From the IMG/VR virus record IMGVR_UViG_3300034104_006372, positions 1-62,078 of that record: a stretch of 62,078 nucleotides of DNA. One strand, given 5' to 3'. The DNA is from a virus. The position numbers and the translations under genes were made by a program. A model generated the notes under the pieces. The model was not told where the DNA came from and did not search any database. It saw nothing but the letters and a program-made list of their open reading frames with translations. Positions 59,380 through 62,078 of the stretch are shown here, one piece after another. Each line of letters opens with the position of its first letter. Position 1 is the first letter of the stretch.

Positions 59380-59775
59380 ATGGAATTATTTGCATTAGGC
59401 GTTGTCATTGGGGGTTTAGTTACCCTGGGTATTTGTGTTTTTGAGTTATGGAAATCTAGAAAAAGTGCTTTTAAAGATGATGAGTATGAACGAACGTTGA
59501 TTGAATATCATGCTTTGATTAAAGATTTAGATTCAAAATATTTGGATTTGTACGTGGAAATTGAACAAATGCGAACTATTCTTAAAAACAATGGTTTTGA
59601 AAAAGACGTGGATATCCCCTCTACCTTACGTACCTTGAATGAAAAGGTAGAAACCGTAAGATCAAATCAAGATTTTGATAGAAGAATACAAACCAAAGCT
59701 ATTGGTAGCTTAGTTGATGATATGAATAGAGTTAAAAAATATGTAACACGTATTGCCTCTGGTAATGAATATTAA
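59380..59775 (+). CDS. Membrane-anchored coiled-coil protein
   Basis: The start at 59380 (MELFALGVVIGGLVTLGICV), 7 nt after the thioredoxin stop, gives 131 residues. A single membrane segment (about 4-22) is followed by a long charged helix (ERTLIEYHALIKDLDSKYLD, then NEKVETVRSNQDFDRRIQTK). Last gene of the plus operon before a terminator. It may organise a complex at the membrane. No family recognised. Confidence 0.62.
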   Translation: MELFALGVVIGGLVTLGICVFELWKSRKSAFKDDEYERTLIEYHALIKDLDSKYLDLYVEIEQMRTILKNNGFEKDVDIPSTLRTLNEKVETVRSNQDFDRRIQTKAIGSLVDDMNRVKKYVTRIASGNEY

Positions 59776-59872
59776 TTTTTAGGTTTGTATATATTTTCCA
59801 TGCCCAAAAAGGTTTTTTAAAAAAGAAGGTTGCCGCTTTATGTTTTTTTTCCAAAATGGGTAAAATGGAAAA

Positions 59873-59902
59873 AGGCCCCCTTTATGGGGGGGCCTATTTT
59901 TT
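59873..59902 (+). terminator. Bidirectional terminator ending the plus-strand operon
   Basis: An 8-bp stem AGGCCCCC/GGGGGCCT (59873-59880, 59888-59895), 7-nt loop, followed on the plus strand by ATTTTTTG. On the minus strand the stem is followed by TTTTTCC, so it can also stop transcription from the right. Confidence 0.8.
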
Positions 59903-59939
59903 GTTTAAGATATTTGTATATACTTGGTCGGGGTGGAAA

Positions 59940-60130
59940 GTTTTAGAAGTTATATTTGTACGCCTACAATCCTTTTTCCGGCACCCACGCATATATGGAT
60001 ACCTACGCGTATGGGCGTAACTACGTAATATATACGGCATACCGGCCAAGGCGTATACGCGCACGTACGGACACAGGTAGGGGGTACCCCATATGGAATA
60101 CCCCAATTTAAGAACAACATGCATGTTGTT
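59940..60130. other. GC-richer, palindrome-dense island
   Basis: About 190 bp between opposed genes with base composition unlike the surroundings and many perfect palindromes: CATATATG (59990-59997), TACGCGTA (60005-60012), TACGTA (60023-60028), GTATAC, CGTACG, GGGGTACCCC (60081-60090) and the 18-bp AACAACATGCATGTTGTT (60113-60130). CpG steps are frequent. An ORF passes on the minus strand but has no credible composition. Possible origin, binding array or acquired DNA. Confidence 0.55.
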
Positions 60131-60157
60131 TCAAAAATTATGGTTATGTATGTTTAT

Positions 60158-60349
60158 TTATGTCAATTCATTGGTATACTTTAATTCCGACACTGCGTGT
60201 CTAATGACACCCCTCAAATACCCAACCTCATAAGCCAATTTGAATGTTGGCTCATCAGCATTTTCATTACCATGCTTTTCAGCCTCCATAATACCATTTT
60301 CCATTAGGGTGATCAATCGATCAATGTTTTCGTTTTTATACTTTTTCAT
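60158..60349 (-). CDS. Small hypothetical protein
   Basis: A 63-residue helical, charged protein (KNENIDRLITLMENGIMEAE, then LAYEVGYLRGVIRHAVSELK). Start preceded by an A/T-rich leader. No motif. It is the last gene of a short transcript beginning at the 60724-60753 promoter, 21 bp after its neighbour. Confidence 0.6.
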   Translation of the reverse strand: MKKYKNENIDRLITLMENGIMEAEKHGNENADEPTFKLAYEVGYLRGVIRHAVSELKYTNELT

Positions 60350-60370
60350 AACTTATTATTATATATTATT

Positions 60371-60661
60371 CTATTCTACGTTGAATACCATTTCTGATAA
60401 AGCCATTTTATAATTGGTTCTTTGACCCATCATATCATAGGTGTATAAACTAATATAACGTTTAGTTGTTTTTCCAATATTCATAGAACTTCCAAACAAT
60501 TCTGCTCTACCAATAGACCAAGATATATTATCAGAATAGGTGAACTTATATAATGTATATTTTTCACCTTTATATGTGAATGGGGTTTTTTCTTCCAACC
60601 ATCCAGCTTTCATTTTATTTACTACTTGAAACTCTACTCCATTAAATACGAACATAACCAT
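60371..60661 (-). CDS. Small hypothetical protein under a host-type promoter
   Basis: I place the start at 60661 (MVMFVFNGVEFQVVNKMKAG; ATG three codons later is also possible) since the longer frame starts inside a palindrome. The 96-residue protein is beta-rich (EKYTLYKFTYSDNISWSIGR, TKRYISLYTYDMMG). No family recognised. It is preceded by a 17-bp palindrome (60681-60697) and a strong Bacteroidetes-type promoter, so it is probably regulated and early. Confidence 0.6.
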   Translation of the reverse strand: MVMFVFNGVEFQVVNKMKAGWLEEKTPFTYKGEKYTLYKFTYSDNISWSIGRAELFGSSMNIGKTTKRYISLYTYDMMGQRTNYKMALSEMVFNVE

Positions 60662-60680
60662 TATTTTTATTATATTATCA

Positions 60681-60697
60681 TATAACACCGTGTTATA
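60681..60697. promoter_or_regulatory. Operator-like palindrome TATAACAC-C-GTGTTATA
   Basis: Perfect 8-bp inverted repeats with a single central base, lying between the host-type promoter (-7 at 60724) and the ATG at 60661. This is where a repressor could block transcription; it would also form a small hairpin in the leader. Confidence 0.6.
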
Positions 60698-60723
60698 TAA
60701 TCGTTAACCTAAATCAACACCGT

Positions 60724-60753
60724 AAATTTACGAACAGATCCTCGGGTCTCCAA
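60724..60753 (-). promoter_or_regulatory. Host-type promoter TTGG-N19-TAAATTT
   Basis: Minus strand TTGG (60750-60753), 19 bp, then TAAATTT (60724-60730), followed by ACGGTGTTG. Nearly the same as the promoter at 58698-58727, with the same GC before and ACGGTGTTG after, so both are likely read at the same time. Confidence 0.7.
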
Positions 60754-61106
60754 GCGTTTCACATGAGGCTTTCAACAAATGGTTAATAATTTTTTTAAAA
60801 ATTTAACAAAAAAATTTTAAATTTAAATTAAACTTTGCAAATTTAACAATTGGTATAAGTGAGCTTTCTTCTTATTTGCAATTTTTATATGTGTTTTTTG
60901 CAAATAGTGCAATTGGTGTATATATTTTAGAAGAGGTTTAGAATAGGTTGGCTAGCGATGTGAGTAGGTTAATATTTGCCTTCCCCTATCCCCAACACCA
61001 CATCCACCCCGTTCCACATACTATACCATTACTTTTAGATTAATCGAAACTTCTACCATTCATACCCCCACTTATATTCCGTTGTCCACACTTGTGTTAC
61101 CATATA
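60754..61106. other. Non-coding stretch with an AT-only core
   Basis: No credible gene in this stretch. At 60790-60830 it is almost pure A/T with runs of A and T (a DNA-unwinding-like element), then two related GCAAATTTAACAATTGGT / GCAAATAGTGCAATTGGT segments at about 60837 and 60902, and a C-rich part at 60980-61020. No terminator or tRNA seen. Confidence 0.5.
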
Positions 61107-61172
61107 CCTAAATATTAGTTGTGTTGGATCTAAATGTCAGTTCCGTTATATCTAAATAGGAGTTTCGATGCA
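61107..61172. repeat. Three 22-bp tandem repeats (iteron-like)
   Basis: Head-to-tail units at 61107-61128, 61129-61150 and 61151-61172 share YCTAAAT-N3-AGTT-N-YG. The last runs into TTTCG-ATGCAC-CGAAA (61163-61178), a 5-bp inverted repeat. They lie in the non-coding gap next to the AT-only core, the layout of initiator or repressor binding sites. Confidence 0.65.
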
Positions 61173-61185
61173 CCGAAATTGTTAA

Positions 61186-61425
61186 TTACACACCCTCATT
61201 AAACGCATCATATAGCTCCACCCAATTAACATTATCAATATCAATTCCATCATTCACCCGTATAATATAATTTTCCATTGTTTCATATAGGTGATTAGCA
61301 TCTGTTGAACGAGTAGCTCGACGATACATTAGCTCATCATCCGTTATCCAATTGTAGGTATTCCACGTGTCCCAATTGCTCCATCCGTTATATGTTTCTA
61401 TGTTGGCGGTAGTAAAATTATTCAT
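61186..61425 (-). CDS. Small conserved phage protein (GWSNWDTW family)
   Basis: The 79-residue protein contains YNGWSNWDTWNTYNWITDDE, the NGW(S/T)NxxTWxxxxW pattern of a small protein family widely found in phages. Acidic, soluble. Function unknown; such genes are usually in early regions full of small ORFs. Confidence 0.7.
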   Translation of the reverse strand: MNNFTTANIETYNGWSNWDTWNTYNWITDDELMYRRATRSTDANHLYETMENYIIRVNDGIDIDNVNWVELYDAFNEGV

Positions 61426-61436
61426 ATGCTGGATTG

Positions 61437-61613
61437 TTATTTATTTTTATTTTTATACACGATTATTCCTGAATAGTAACTCACGATTATCCCTACCATT
61501 ATATCCCACATTGTTATATCACGTCCCGGGGAGCTAAATGCAATTATTACTCCCACACATAGTAGAATAGGGAGTATATTTAGAATGATTGTATTATATT
61601 GTCGTTTGTTCAT
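61437..61613 (-). CDS. 58-residue membrane protein
   Basis: A frame from ATG at 61611-61613 to TAA at 61437-61439. It has two hydrophobic segments (TIILNILPILLCVGVIIAF and WDIMVGIIVSYYSGIIVY) with a short loop, so a two-pass membrane protein with a Lys/Asn tail. It lies 4 nt after the upstream gene stop. No family. Confidence 0.6.
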   Translation of the reverse strand: MNKRQYNTIILNILPILLCVGVIIAFSSPGRDITMWDIMVGIIVSYYSGIIVYKNKNK

Positions 61614-61617
61614 AACC

Positions 61618-61926
61618 TTATTTTTGAATTACTTTAAGAAATGGTTTAAAATCAGTTTTATATTCATTACTTAGATTAGCCATATTAATCATAGTATCAA
61701 TAAACGATTTTTTAGCAAATGTCATATCTGAACTACCAAATCCCTGATCTTCAGGCCAATCTTCAAAATCTGACATAACATCACTTAGTGCCACATATAT
61801 AGCATCTGTTATTGTAACTTCTCTTCCACTCCACTTACTGGTAACTGGGAATGCTTTTTCGATAATATCGTATCCTTCAATTTCTCTAGCAGATAAAACT
61901 GAGGTTAAATTGAATGGTAATGCCAT
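61618..61926 (-). CDS. Small hypothetical protein
   Basis: The 102-residue soluble protein (MALPFNLTSVLSAREIEGYD) has acidic middle helices (YVALSDVMSDFEDWPEDQGF) and a Lys-rich end. No motif recognised. It is in the cluster of small genes at the right edge and begins 8 nt after the neighbouring stop. Confidence 0.6.
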   Translation of the reverse strand: MALPFNLTSVLSAREIEGYDIIEKAFPVTSKWSGREVTITDAIYVALSDVMSDFEDWPEDQGFGSSDMTFAKKSFIDTMINMANLSNEYKTDFKPFLKVIQK

Positions 61927-61934
61927 AACTTTTA

Positions 61935-62078
61935 TTATTTATTTAAGGTTGAATTATTCATTACTGTATCTAAAATGATATTGTATGCATCTACTGTATC
62001 ATATCCTTGTCTATCATAAAATGAAATAATGGCTCCTATACTATTACACTCGTTAATTTCATTTGTAGCACCCTTAAC
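61935..62078 (-). CDS. C-terminal part of a small protein (start outside window)
   Basis: The minus frame is open from the window edge to TAA at 61935-61937 and gives at least 47 residues (ATNEINECNSIGAIISFYDR, then YDTVDAYNIILDTV). Pattern is helical and similar in kind to the other small genes here. The family is not recognisable from this piece. Confidence 0.5.
   Translation of the reverse strand, partial: VKGATNEINECNSIGAIISFYDRQGYDTVDAYNIILDTVMNNSTLNK

Noticed and set aside
59894-60124. 76-residue minus-strand ORF (Tyr/Arg/Cys-rich)
   Set aside because: It arises from the palindrome- and TACG-rich island and starts within the 18-bp palindrome; composition is unlike any gene here.
60754-61106. 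tRNA genes in the non-coding gap
   Set aside because: No cloverleaf with CCA-type acceptor or TTC arm could be seen by eye in this or other gaps.
61107-61172. 22-bp repeats as a CRISPR array
   Set aside because: Units are directly adjacent without spacers and degenerate between copies.

Overview
This window is a piece of a large tailed-phage genome of the T4-like (straboviral/myoviral) type. It carries recognisable relatives of T4 gp17 (large terminase), gp20 (portal), gp21 (prohead protease), gp22 (scaffold), gp23 (major capsid), gp13/14/15-like neck and tail-completion proteins, gp6 and gp25 (baseplate wedge), a gp5-like hub/spike protein, a gp61-like primase, a PhoH ATPase and a gp55-like late sigma factor. 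The sequence is AT-rich by eye, genes are packed tightly with many 1-4 nt overlaps, and nearly all are on the minus strand. Starts generally lack Shine-Dalgarno sequences and are preceded by A-rich leaders. A second promoter class reads TTKG-19 bp-TAWATTT, which matches the -33/-7 promoter of Bacteroidetes. I therefore infer a Bacteroidetes (probably flavobacterial) host from water or a similar environment.

Layout, left to right (transcription runs right to left unless stated): 1-2375 tail-fibre-like proteins; 2377-5494 neck and tail completion; 5522-6208 PhoH; 6295-16490 head module (capsid, scaffold, protease, core-type proteins, portal, terminase); 16497-17151 an overlapping spanin-like pair; 17690-20254 small-molecule enzymes (NadR-like kinase, nucleotidyltransferase, FAD oxidoreductase); 20380-33332 a long run of small or multidomain proteins, many with N-terminal peptides that look like T4 capsid-targeting peptides ending in (I/L)-x-E; 33415-35588 RecB-like nuclease, primase and GIY-YIG-like protein; 35595-40522 virion proteins interrupted by three glycosyltransferases; 40556-54738 baseplate and tail structural genes; 54777-58653 late sigma factor, HD hydrolase, T5orf172-like and DUF932-like proteins; 58886-59775 a short plus-strand operon (small membrane protein, thioredoxin, membrane coiled-coil protein); 59776-61185 mostly non-coding DNA with a bidirectional terminator, a palindrome-dense island, an operator-like palindrome and three 22-bp tandem repeats; 61186-62078 small minus-strand genes.

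The most interesting inferred system is the 17-33 kb region. Its proteins look like an internal-protein arsenal: they are candidates to enter the prohead core, be trimmed by the gp21 protease at (I/L)-x-E sites, and be delivered with the DNA. They include a zeta-toxin-like P-loop kinase, a 668-residue four-domain protein (nucleotidyltransferase + ParB-like + HExxH metallopeptidase-like + HAD phosphatase-like), ParB-like and PD-(D/E)XK-like proteins, and three proteins sharing one 28-residue tag (RMQKLAGI...) that is echoed at the scaffold C-terminus. A 10-bp element ATATTTATAA stands 7-25 nt upstream of fourteen gene starts. It is the exact reverse complement of an extended T4 late promoter box, and is the likely target of the gp55-like factor.
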